DNA of 6,893 nucleotides, taken from assembly GCA_036380435.1 (NCBI GenBank), contig DASVES010000193.1, positions 1 through 6,893 on the forward strand, given 5' to 3'. This document shows positions 1 through 6,097 of the stretch, piece after piece (the stretch's first letter is position 1; each line of letters opens with the position of its first letter). The notes under the pieces are model-generated. The model was not told the DNA's origin. It worked only from the letters and a program-made list of their open reading frames with translations, and made no database searches. Made by a program: the position numbers and the translations under genes. This DNA is from DASQDT01 sp036380435 (GTDB lineage Bacteria > Acidobacteriota > Blastocatellia > Pyrinomonadales > Pyrinomonadaceae).

Positions 1-1
1 A

Positions 2-625
2 CAGCGCATGCAGATCATCGCCGTGCGCCAGCGCGACACGCGCATGGTCGGCTGCACGGGCGACGCGCAGATCATCATCAGCAACTCCGACCTCGAAGAC
101 TTGATCGTCTCCGTCCTCGAAGCCTGCGACTCGCCGGCCGATGTGCGCACGCTTCGTAGCCTCGTCATGTCGCGCCTGCCCGTGATGGACATCTATCTCG
201 TCCCGCTGGGCGGCGACGACGCGGAGGACGGCCACCGCGGCTTCGACCCCGTGGACGGGCGCGAGAACCCCGAGCAGACGCTTTTGCGGCGCGAGGCCGA
301 GGGCGAGGTCGGCTCCTTCGTTGACCGCTTCCTGCAAGGTCTGCACGAGGCCGTGCGGGGCAAGACCAAGCAATACGACCGCATCATCGGTGTGCTCTGG
401 CACTGCTACTTAAGCCCCGTGCACATCACGCAACTGGAGGCTGCCGCCCGCCTGAACGTCTCCGACTCGCTGGTCTCCGACTATCGCCGCCGCATCGAGC
501 AGCAGTTGCGCGCGCTCGCCTTCTCCGAGATCGAAGAGGCCCGGCGGTTCGAGACGGCGCTGCGCGAGCGCGTCAGCATGCTCATCAGCGTGGAGGTCAA
601 CGTCAACGCCGGCGCCAGCGCCTGA
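2..625 (+). CDS. Sigma-70-like / helix-turn-helix regulatory protein, 5'-truncated by window edge
   Basis: The frame is open to the left edge, so the true start is probably outside the window; the first ATG inside is at 8 and would give 205 residues. Counting from that ATG, an acidic, charged middle (about 68-100, including ENPEQTLLRREAE) is followed by a helical stretch and then a helix-turn-helix-like segment at about 139-172 (ITQLEAAARLNVSDSLVSDY, then RRRIEQQLRAL). This pattern resembles region 4 of sigma-70/ECF-type factors: a recognition helix after an AARLNVS turn, then a basic helix. The sigma region 2 (core and -10 binding) is not visible and may lie upstream or be absent. It therefore could be a sigma factor, or a transcription regulator that borrows this fold. 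No membrane segment is seen. A strong terminator follows within about 60 bp, so it is probably transcribed separately from the sugar genes, although its position suggests it may control them (inference). Confidence 0.5.
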   Translation, partial: QRMQIIAVRQRDTRMVGCTGDAQIIISNSDLEDLIVSVLEACDSPADVRTLRSLVMSRLPVMDIYLVPLGGDDAEDGHRGFDPVDGRENPEQTLLRREAEGEVGSFVDRFLQGLHEAVRGKTKQYDRIIGVLWHCYLSPVHITQLEAAARLNVSDSLVSDYRRRIEQQLRALAFSEIEEARRFETALRERVSMLISVEVNVNAGASA

Positions 626-686
626 CGCGGGCGTGGCCGCACGTAGCGAAAGCGAGGCGCGGGGGGGTTGAAGCCTGGGCAAGGTT

Positions 687-724
687 TCCGCCGGACGGCG
701 GAGGGGGCCGCAAGGCCTTTTTTT
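687..724 (+). terminator. Rho-independent terminator with two adjacent hairpins
   Basis: The first hairpin pairs TCCGCC (687-692) with GGCGGA (697-702) around a GGAC loop. The second pairs GGCC (706-709) with GGCC (714-717) around a GCAA tetraloop and runs directly into seven T residues (718-724). G-T wobble pairs could extend the second stem into the T-run. It lies 61 bases after the stop of the regulator gene and is oriented to end its transcript. Confidence 0.8.
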
Positions 725-855
725 CTGGTCACGAGACGCGCAGCCCTTAGCGTCGCCGACCAAAGCCAAGCCGATTACAAGCGCCTCCGCGAACTGTCGA
801 AATCTATCCCGACGCGTGCAAACGTCACCATGCGAGAGCCGCGCCGGGATTGTTA

Positions 856-910
856 GACTGTAACGGGCAGGACTCATCAGCCGTCAATGGGCGAGGCCGT
901 GACTGTAACG
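856..910. repeat. 10 bp direct repeat (GACTGTAACG x2), possible operator
   Basis: GACTGTAACG occurs at 856-865 and again, perfectly, at 901-910, with the start points 45 bp apart (close to four helical turns), so both copies would lie on a similar face of the DNA. The first copy also sits in a short dyad, GTTA-N5-TAAC (852-864). The second copy ends 33 bp before the epimerase ATG. Position and phasing suggest binding sites for a regulator of the sugar genes, but a 10-mer repeat by itself could be chance. Confidence 0.3.
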
Positions 911-943
911 CTGGGCTGCCACCCACACCCTTAACTGATCGCC

Positions 944-2065
944 ATGAGCCGAACGCTCAAAGTTATCAACGTCGTGGGTGCGCGTCCCAACTTCATGAAG
1001 GTCGCGCCCATCGTGGAGGCCATGGGGCGCCGCGCCACGGAGTTCGCGCCACTCGTCGTGCACACCGGGCAGCACTACGACGAGCGCATGTCGGACGCAT
1101 TCTTCCGCGACCTCGGGATGCCCAGGCCGGACGTGCACCTCGGCGTCGGCTCCGGCTCGCACGCGCGGCAGACCGCGGCCGTGATGGAGCGCTTCGAGCC
1201 GGTCGTGTTGGAAGAGCAGCCCGACTGGGTCCTGGTCGTCGGCGACGTGAACTCGACGCTCGCCTGCGCGCTCGTCTGCGCAAAACTGCTCGTCCGCGTG
1301 GCACACGTCGAGGCCGGCCTGCGCAGCCGCGACCGCACGATGCCCGAGGAGATCAACCGCCTGCTCACCGACCAGATCAGCGACCTGCTGCTCACGCCCT
1401 CCGCGGACGCCGACCGCAACCTCCTCGCCGAGGGCATCCCCGCGGGGCGCATCCGCATGGTCGGCAACGTGATGATCGACTCGCTCTTCAAGCAGCTCGA
1501 GCGAGCGCGCTCGTCCACGGCCCGCGAAGACTTAGGCGTTGGGGGCCGTGACTACGCCGTCGTCACGCTGCACCGGCCCTCGAACGTTGACGACGCGACG
1601 ACGCTCGCCGGCATCATCTCGGCACTCGAAGAGCTAGGCGCGCGTCTGCCCATTGTCTTCCCCGTCCACCCGCGCACGCGTCAGAACCTCGCCGAGTTCG
1701 GCCTGCTTGACGCGGTCGAACGGCGCGGCCGCCTGCTCCTCGTCGAGCCGCTCGGCTACCTGGACTTCCTGCGTCTCTACAGCGGAGCACGGCTCGTACT
1801 CACCGACTCGGGCGGCATCCAGGAGGAGACGACGGCGCTCGGCATCCCCTGCCTGACGCTGCGGGAGAACACGGAGCGTCCCGTCACCGTCGAGCTGGGC
1901 ACGAACCGCGTCGTCGGCGCCGACCCCGGCCGCATCGTCGCGGCGGCGGAGGATGCGCTCGCGAAAGATAGGCAGAATGAGCCGCCGCGTGTGCCCCCGC
2001 TCTGGGACGGTAAAACCTCTGACCGCATACTCGATGCCTTAACAGAATCTGGCGGGAAAGCGTGA
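944..2065 (+). CDS. wecB: UDP-N-acetylglucosamine 2-epimerase (non-hydrolysing)
   Basis: A cytosolic enzyme that interconverts UDP-GlcNAc and UDP-ManNAc, the entry step for ManNAc/ManNAcA-containing surface glycans. Its 373 residues match the usual family length. The two Rossmann-like domains of the GT-B-type fold carry the expected motifs: VGARPNFMK (R14, K19), HTGQHYD (40-46), VVGDVNSTLA (D101), HVEAGLRS (E123) with MPEEINR (E135), LHRPSNVD (H210), FPVHPRTR (239-246), LTDSGGIQEE (286-295) and LRENTERPVT (306-315). By comparison with E. coli WecB, D101, E123, E135 and H210 correspond to the catalytic Asp95, Glu117, Glu131 and His213, so the enzyme should be active. The LHRPSNVD form replaces the HRREN form of the enterobacterial enzyme and is common in other bacteria and archaea. 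ATG 944 puts the first beta strand right at the N-terminus, as usual; no Shine-Dalgarno sequence is evident before it. Sampled GC is near 68%, higher than in the 5' half of the flippase gene. Confidence 0.95.
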   Translation: MSRTLKVINVVGARPNFMKVAPIVEAMGRRATEFAPLVVHTGQHYDERMSDAFFRDLGMPRPDVHLGVGSGSHARQTAAVMERFEPVVLEEQPDWVLVVGDVNSTLACALVCAKLLVRVAHVEAGLRSRDRTMPEEINRLLTDQISDLLLTPSADADRNLLAEGIPAGRIRMVGNVMIDSLFKQLERARSSTAREDLGVGGRDYAVVTLHRPSNVDDATTLAGIISALEELGARLPIVFPVHPRTRQNLAEFGLLDAVERRGRLLLVEPLGYLDFLRLYSGARLVLTDSGGIQEETTALGIPCLTLRENTERPVTVELGTNRVVGADPGRIVAAAEDALAKDRQNEPPRVPPLWDGKTSDRILDALTESGGKA

Positions 2066-2080
2066 GATACATGCATCTCG

Positions 2081-2101
2081 CCCTGGACGGAGAACCCAGG
2101 G
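2081..2101 (+). terminator. Hairpin after the epimerase gene, possible weak terminator
   Basis: CCCTGG (2081-2086) pairs perfectly with CCAGGG (2096-2101) around a 9-base loop, starting 16 bases after the epimerase stop. It is followed by AT-rich sequence (ATTTGTGGATTATTATG) rather than a true T-run, so termination would be weak or factor-assisted. A smaller stem, GAGAT/ATCTC (2064-2079), overlaps the stop codon just before it. Confidence 0.3.
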
Positions 2102-2248
2102 ATTTGTGGATTATTATGATCTGTTCTTTGTCCGACGTAACTTCCGAGGCGTGACAAGCGGCGTCCGTTTAGAGGTTCCAGAGGGTATTGCGCGCGAGGC
2201 GCTTTATACAGGTAACCGCCGGTTTCATGTTAGAGCGGGTGGGCCAGC

Positions 2249-2267
2249 ATAGCCGCCTTCCGGCTAT
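2249..2267. repeat. Inverted repeat / hairpin in the leader region
   Basis: ATAGCCG (2249-2255) and CGGCTAT (2261-2267) form a perfect 7 bp stem with a CCTTC loop. An outer helix, GCGGG (2235-2239) with CCCGC (2268-2272), could enclose it across an internal bulge, giving a longer folded element. No T-run follows, so it is not a standard terminator. Confidence 0.4.
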
Positions 2268-2330
2268 CCCGCGGTATTTTGTAATAGCTAGCCTGGCTGA
2301 GCTGAACGCTTTCCGTATTTGTCTGCGGTT

Positions 2331-2351
2331 ATACCCGCGGAGAGCGGGTGT
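2331..2351. repeat. Second inverted repeat / hairpin in the leader region
   Basis: ACCCGC (2333-2338) pairs with GCGGGT (2344-2349) around a GGAGA loop, extendable by a T-G wobble and an A-T pair to 2331-2351. Its right arm is part of the direct repeat AGAGCGGGTG also present at 2232-2241, so the left arm could pair alternatively with the upstream copy. Such mutually exclusive pairing is what an attenuator would need, but this is only a possibility. Confidence 0.35.
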
Positions 2352-2389
2352 GCGAGCCGTCCAGTTGCCGCCGGCTAGCATCGACTCCG

Positions 2390-2464
2390 ATGAGAATCGC
2401 AATTAAACTAGCGCTACTCCCCGACGAAGCCCTCGGCGTTAAACAAATAGGTGGGCTGGCATGA
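2390..2464 (+). pseudogene. Short 24-codon frame overlapping the flippase start; possible glycosyltransferase N-terminal stub
   Basis: An ATG at 2390 opens 24 codons beginning MRIAIKLALLP and ending GVKQIGGLA, with its TGA (2462-2464) overlapping the flippase ATG in an ATGA junction. The pattern of a hydrophobic first strand starting MRIAI, a short turn, then G-V-x-Q near a GGLA helix resembles the first 25 or so residues of GT-B (GT4-type) glycosyltransferases. No ribosome binding site is clear. It could be the remnant of a deleted glycosyltransferase gene, a coupling leader peptide, or chance. The resemblance is by eye only. Confidence 0.2.
2449..2455 (+). promoter_or_regulatory. Ribosome binding site of the flippase gene
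   Basis: AGGTGGG lies five bases before ATG 2461. An in-frame TAA at 2440-2442 rules out any start further upstream than that point, so the site supports ATG 2461 as the start. Confidence 0.5.
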
Positions 2465-3996
2465 GCACCGGCATCCAGAAAGAAAGTGTCTCCCTCACAG
2501 TGCGGGCGACCTGGATGATGTTAGCCAAGACGCTTGCTTTCATCTTCAGCTTTGCCCTGCCTCTGCTGCTGGTTCGTCGCTTGGATCAGGCTGAATTCGG
2601 GTTATACAAGCAGGTCTTTCTGATTGTTGGGAGCGCTGTTTTAATCTTCCCCTTCGGCTTCCACATGAGTGCTTACTATTACTTGCCGCGGGAGCAAGAG
2701 CGTAAAGGTCAGATTGTCTTTAACATCCTACTCTTCTACGTACTCATCATCGGTGCTGTATGTCTGGCAATCCTACTATATCCGTCTATGCTTGAGGCCA
2801 TCCTTGGCAGTCGGGAGTTGACCGAATACGCGCCGCTGATCTCACTGATCGTGTTTACGTGGGGCTGTTCATCATTTTTAGAAACAGTCGCGGTAGCCAA
2901 TCAGGAGATCAGACTGGCGACGATATTCATCGTCACTGCTAACAGCACTAAGACACTCTTCCTGGTGGGCGCCGTCGTCATCTTTGGGTCGTTCAGGATG
3001 CTGCTCTATGCGGCGATCTTACAAGGTGTGTTGCAGTTAGTCGTGCTCCTGAGTTATTTACGCGTGCGCTTCGGCCGCTTCTGGCGCGAGTTCGACTGGC
3101 AGCTCTTATGTGCGCAGTTGTCCTACGCGCTGCCGCTAGGCGTTTCCGCCACGATCCTGCGCTTCCAGATTGACCTGGATAGCTTCTTCGTTTCCAAACA
3201 ACTGGGCGCGGCGGCGCTCGCCGTCTATGCTATCGGGTGTCTGAACATCCCTCTGTTCTTTCTGATCAGCGACGCCGTCGGATCAGTTATGATCCCGCGT
3301 GTGAGTTATCTGGAAAAGACTGGGGCGAAGCGTGAGATCGTGGAGTTGTTAGCCCGGATGGTGCGCAAGTTGTCGGCCATCGCGCTCCCGGTGTACGCCC
3401 TGTTGCTGGTGGTCGGGCCTGAATTCATTACCGTCCTGTTCACCACGCAGTACAGCGCCAGTTGGCCGATCTTCGCCATCAACACGGCACAGATCCCGCT
3501 GAGTGTAATAACTAGTGCTTATGATCCGGTGCTGCGCGCCTACCCCGAGCAGCGATATTTCCTGCTGCGGGTGCGGATGTTTCTGCTGGCATTGCTCGCA
3601 GTTATGCTTTGGCAAGGCACAAGACGCTACGGCATGATGGGTGCGATCTCTATGGTAGTCCTAATCAGCGCCGCCGAGCGGGTTATAATTTCGATCAGGG
3701 TCGGGCGTCTGCTCGGGTTGAGGAGCCGTGATTGGTTGTTACTGAAGGACGTGGCCAAGATGCTGGTCGTGGTCGCACTGGCAAGCTGCGTAGCGGTGCT
3801 CGTCCGCCTGTCGATGGGGCAACTGCCTGCGCTCGCCGTGCTGTGCGTTTGCGGCGCGGTATTCTCGTTCTGCTACGCGCTCGGGCTGCTACTGTTAGGC
3901 GTCATTACGCCGGAAGAGCGCACGTTTATATACCAGAGTGCCGCTCTGATGCGCCGCCGAATCTTCGGCGCGCCGAGGCAGGATTTCGTAGCATGA
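2461..3996 (+). CDS. wzx: Oligosaccharide/polysaccharide flippase (Wzx/PST type, MOP superfamily)
   Basis: An integral inner-membrane protein of 511 residues, a typical length, expected to flip undecaprenyl-diphosphate-linked sugar units to the outer face of the membrane. The N-terminus fits the family well: a first amphipathic helix with TWMMLAKTLAFIF, then LVRRLDQAEFGLYKQ at about 37-51 (the L-x-x-x-x-F-G-x-Y signature) and a second long hydrophobic helix ending FGFHMSAYYYLPRE. About 12-14 hydrophobic helices follow, with loops rich in Arg/Lys, including QIDLDSFFVSKQLGAAALAVYAIG near 236-260, the start of the second six-helix half. The basic C-terminal tail (RRRIFGAPRQ) is likely cytosolic. 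The substrate cannot be read from the sequence. Hand-sampled GC is about 52-55% in parts of the 5' half, rising to about 70% near the 3' end, which hints at a mosaic origin. Its TGA overlaps an ATG (ATGA, 3993-3996) opening a tiny frame. Confidence 0.9.
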   Translation: MSTGIQKESVSLTVRATWMMLAKTLAFIFSFALPLLLVRRLDQAEFGLYKQVFLIVGSAVLIFPFGFHMSAYYYLPREQERKGQIVFNILLFYVLIIGAVCLAILLYPSMLEAILGSRELTEYAPLISLIVFTWGCSSFLETVAVANQEIRLATIFIVTANSTKTLFLVGAVVIFGSFRMLLYAAILQGVLQLVVLLSYLRVRFGRFWREFDWQLLCAQLSYALPLGVSATILRFQIDLDSFFVSKQLGAAALAVYAIGCLNIPLFFLISDAVGSVMIPRVSYLEKTGAKREIVELLARMVRKLSAIALPVYALLLVVGPEFITVLFTTQYSASWPIFAINTAQIPLSVITSAYDPVLRAYPEQRYFLLRVRMFLLALLAVMLWQGTRRYGMMGAISMVVLISAAERVIISIRVGRLLGLRSRDWLLLKDVAKMLVVVALASCVAVLVRLSMGQLPALAVLCVCGAVFSFCYALGLLLLGVITPEERTFIYQSAALMRRRIFGAPRQDFVA

Positions 3997-4052
3997 CCGC
4001 GGCGCGCCCCCGCAGTAAGGGCGTGCGCGAGATGCAAATTCTAACCTTTTGA
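3993..4052 (+). pseudogene. 19-codon frame coupled to the flippase stop; possible glycosyltransferase start remnant
   Basis: ATG 3993 overlaps the flippase TGA and opens MTAARPRSKGVREMQILTF before TGA 4050. MQILTF after a basic leader looks like the first beta strand of many GT4-type glycosyltransferases (of the form M-[RK]-I-L-x-F-T). ATGA coupling is typical of a genuine next gene in an operon, so this may be the preserved start of a gene whose body has been deleted. Chance is possible for so short a frame. Confidence 0.25.
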
Positions 4053-4219
4053 CGCTTTCAATCAGCATCGTTAAAGGGGGCGCCTGAAAGCTACACAGGG
4101 ACGAAATGGTACAAGCGAGCTTAAAGTGTTGATATTCTAATTGAGTCTACTTGCGCCGCCGGCACGCGCTGTGTGCTAATGAGTGCGGTTGGTTTGTGTA
4201 AGTTGTTGAGAATAAGTTG
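3997..4219. other. 223 bp gap, AT-richer than its surroundings
   Basis: Between the flippase and the double acyltransferase there is no full gene. The first 90 bases hold two chained short frames (3993-4052 and 4049-4087). The stretch 4081-4140 is about 43% GC, the lowest I sampled, and would suit a promoter for the following gene, but no hexamer pair is strong enough to call. No T-tailed hairpin is seen after the flippase, so read-through into the acyltransferase is possible. Confidence 0.45.
4049..4087 (+). pseudogene. 12-codon TTG-start frame, possible second glycosyltransferase stub
   Basis: TTG 4049 overlaps the preceding stop (TTGA junction) and opens MTLSISIVKGGA before TGA 4085. The M-x-L-S-I-S-I-V string is how many GT2-type glycosyltransferases begin before their T-P-S-Y-N motif. 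Here it ends after three more codons. It is listed because it continues the chain of stub-like frames; by itself it is very weak. Confidence 0.12.
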
Positions 4220-6088
4220 ATGGGAATAAGTATCGAAGCCCAGAACCCGACGGAGTTTGAGCCGGCAGCGGCCGCCGTAACCGCAGTCGAGGGCTGCGAC
4301 CGGCGGCGCTATAAGACGCAGCAGATAACCGAACTGCTGGAGATCGAAGAGTCGCGGCGGACGGGCCTTTTGGCGGCATGGGAGCAGCTGTTGGCGTCTG
4401 ATCCCGTGGGGACGCTGTTTCAAGGGCCGGTCTGGTGTCTGGAGTGGTATCGCGCCTACCACGAGCGATACCAGCCTTGCGTGCTGGCGGTGACGTATGG
4501 CGACACCCTCGTAGGGCTGGTGCCACTGGCCGTCGAGCGGGCAACGGGCGAACTCGTGTTCGCCAGCGGCATCATGTCCGACTACCGTGACGTGCTCGCC
4601 CTGCCACAGCATAAACAAACCGTTATCGCCGGCCTGCTACAGTTTTACTGTGCGGGCGGCTTCAGCCAGCCATTGCGACTGGGGCCGACGTTGCCGGAAT
4701 CGAACACGGCGACTCTTGTGTTCGCCGCCAGCAGGGAAGTGCCCGGCGCTTACGCTATTCCCCGCTCGCATCCGGGCTGGCGCTGGTGGCCGGGCGGCGA
4801 CACGCAGTCAGACTTTTTAAAGAAAAAGACGATCCGTCAGGCCATTAAACACTATGAGCGGCAGGGGCCGGTGCGGCTCGACCGCATCAATACGGTAGAG
4901 ACCTGGCACGAATTCAAGCATGAATTCTTCGACCAACACTCGCTCCGCCAGCTCTACGCCGGCCGCCGCCCCTCGTTCAACAGCGGCATGAAGCAGTCCT
5001 TTTATGACTCGCTCATGCTAAACAGTCCCGGCGCCGTACACGTCATCGCTCTTCGCGTTGCGGACCGCATCATCGCAGCGCACTACGGGCCTGTGCATGA
5101 CAAAGTGCTCTACTGGGGCGCGCCAGCCTTCGACGTCCGCGAGGCGCAGCGCTCGCCCGGGCTGGTGCTGCTGGCGCTGATCATTCAGGACGCGGAGCGA
5201 TTGGGCCTGCGCGGTATCGACTTAACGATTGGCGTCGAAGAGTATAAAAGAAGATTTTCCAGTAGCAGCGTGACACTGCCGACCGTGGAAATCCACTGCG
5301 GCCGCCGGCGCTATTACGCCCAAGGCCTACGTGACCGAGTCGTCGGCGGGGCTAAGCTGCTGCTGGAGAAAACAAAAAGGCCGGACGCATGGGAGCAGGC
5401 CAAGGAGCACTTAGACCGTGTGGGTGAGCGAGCGCAAAGGGTCCGCGAACTCGGAATAAAAGAGAGCTGCATACGCGTGGCCCGGCGCGCCGTCGCCGCG
5501 GTCGGTGAGCGCGCCCGGTGGCTCACGCTGACCGTCACCCCGGCCGCCTTGCAACCGGTAGGGCCCGTCCTGGCTGCCGGAGAGGACTGCTCCTTTCACA
5601 CGGACGAACTGCGCGACATGTTGAAGTGGGATGGCCCCTCGGCGGAGACGGCGCGCGCGATTGTAGTGGTGGTGCGGCGCGCGCCGGTGGACCTGCGAAA
5701 GGGACGGACGCTTCACACCCTGCTGGTGGCCGGTCGTCTCGCATGCTGGGGTTGGTCTTACCGGCCGCAGGGTCCGGAGCGGATCGACGTGACCCAGACG
5801 GTACTCGAATACGCCCCGAACTCTGTCTCGCTTTACGACTTCCACACCGTCCCTGAATTTCGCGGGCGGCGGCTCTATCAGGCACTTCTGACGCACATCC
5901 TGCACACACGCTTCGCCGAAGGGGCTGAGCTGGCCTACATCATGGTGAGAGATACAAACGTGGCGTCGCGTAAGGCAATCGAGCGGGTAGGGTTCCGCGT
6001 GGTCGCGGTGGATGAGATAAGCCGGCTACTGGGCCGCAGTCGTATCAGGCACGCGCCGGTGGGCGCGGCGGATGGCCCCTCGGCGTAA
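4220..6088 (+). CDS. Fused double acyltransferase: CelD/BioF2-type module plus C-terminal GNAT domain
   Basis: A 622-residue cytosolic protein from ATG 4220; TTG 4217 would add one residue, and an in-frame TAA at 4199 limits the start. Residues about 45-350 look like a CelD/BcsL (Acetyltransf_6, BioF2-like) module: LFQGPVWCLEWYRAYH near 67-82, a strand with GDTLVGLVPLAVE, a basic helix KKKTIRQAIKHYER near 200, a second GNAT-like half with VADRIIAAHYGPV and the closing GVEEYKRRFS near 337. Residues about 355-440 form an Arg-rich helical linker. Residues about 445-605 form a classical GNAT domain, with the acyl-CoA-binding loop VPEFRGRRLYQALL near 543-556 and NVASRKAIERVGFRVV near 580-595. Such modules transfer acyl groups from acyl-CoA, or use aminoacyl-tRNA in the related Fem family; the substrate here is not readable. 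Position between flippase and polymerase suggests modification of the exported glycan or its precursor (inference). Only 9 bases separate it from the next gene, so the two are likely co-transcribed. Confidence 0.75.
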   Translation: MGISIEAQNPTEFEPAAAAVTAVEGCDRRRYKTQQITELLEIEESRRTGLLAAWEQLLASDPVGTLFQGPVWCLEWYRAYHERYQPCVLAVTYGDTLVGLVPLAVERATGELVFASGIMSDYRDVLALPQHKQTVIAGLLQFYCAGGFSQPLRLGPTLPESNTATLVFAASREVPGAYAIPRSHPGWRWWPGGDTQSDFLKKKTIRQAIKHYERQGPVRLDRINTVETWHEFKHEFFDQHSLRQLYAGRRPSFNSGMKQSFYDSLMLNSPGAVHVIALRVADRIIAAHYGPVHDKVLYWGAPAFDVREAQRSPGLVLLALIIQDAERLGLRGIDLTIGVEEYKRRFSSSSVTLPTVEIHCGRRRYYAQGLRDRVVGGAKLLLEKTKRPDAWEQAKEHLDRVGERAQRVRELGIKESCIRVARRAVAAVGERARWLTLTVTPAALQPVGPVLAAGEDCSFHTDELRDMLKWDGPSAETARAIVVVVRRAPVDLRKGRTLHTLLVAGRLACWGWSYRPQGPERIDVTQTVLEYAPNSVSLYDFHTVPEFRGRRLYQALLTHILHTRFAEGAELAYIMVRDTNVASRKAIERVGFRVVAVDEISRLLGRSRIRHAPVGAADGPSA

Positions 6089-6093
6089 GGGGA
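6087..6093 (+). promoter_or_regulatory. Ribosome binding site deciding a TTG start
   Basis: AAGGGGA overlaps the stop codon of the acyltransferase gene and lies four bases before TTG 6098. An in-frame TAA at 6095-6097 directly precedes the TTG, so TTG 6098 is the earliest possible start of the next gene and the only one with a purine-rich site at this distance. Confidence 0.5.
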
Positions 6094-6097
6094 CTAA

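Larger units (their letters stand above)
626..943. other. Intergenic region between the regulator and the epimerase
   Basis: These 318 bases hold a convincing terminator (687-724) and a 10 bp direct repeat nearer the epimerase (856-865 and 901-910). A 62-codon frame at 668-856 runs through the terminator and matches nothing I know, so I do not regard it as a gene. A promoter for the epimerase is expected in 725-943, but I could not find a pair of -35/-10 hexamers good enough to call. Confidence 0.6.
2066..2460. other. 395 bp intergenic region with several short inverted repeats
   Basis: No convincing gene is seen. Open frames on both strands (2188-2406 plus, 2169-2402 minus) overlap each other and translate to Arg-rich, featureless sequence. 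The stretch holds at least three perfect short stems (2081-2101, 2249-2267, 2331-2351), a 10 bp direct repeat AGAGCGGGTG (2232-2241 and 2341-2350), and two near-copies of a CGGYTAT-CCCGCGG string (2261-2274 and 2326-2340). A small patch at 2101-2130 is AT-richer and includes TATGAT (2115-2120), a fair -10 but without a matching -35. The region may be a structured leader for the flippase transcript or the decayed remains of a lost gene. Confidence 0.5.

Noticed and set aside
410..877. A 155-codon minus-strand frame across the regulator's 3' end and the gap
   Set aside because: It runs through the terminator and lies opposite a real coding frame; Arg/Ala-rich with no recognisable domain.
850..1551. 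A 233-codon + strand frame overlapping the epimerase
   Set aside because: It is a GC-rich shadow in another frame of the epimerase gene; its translation is a low-complexity Arg/Ala/Pro string, while the epimerase frame carries all the family motifs.
2188..2406. 72-codon + strand frame in the gap before the flippase (and the minus-strand frame 2169-2402)
   Set aside because: The two frames overlap on opposite strands, contain the hairpins, lack ribosome binding sites and match nothing I recognise.
2066..2460. A JUMPStart/ops element for RfaH-type antitermination before the flippase
   Set aside because: I looked for GGCGGTAG-like ops sequences and found only partial GCGGTA/GCGGTT strings without the rest of the element.
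3965..3976. 12 bp palindrome TCGGCGCGCCGA, with further GGCGCGCC sites at 4001 and 5117
   Set aside because: GGCGCGCC is expected by chance in high-GC DNA, the copies share no flanking sequence, and the longest one is inside coding sequence.
4121..4618. Minus-strand frame of 165 codons opposite the acyltransferase N-terminus
   Set aside because: It is antisense to a well-supported coding frame and its translation has no family features.
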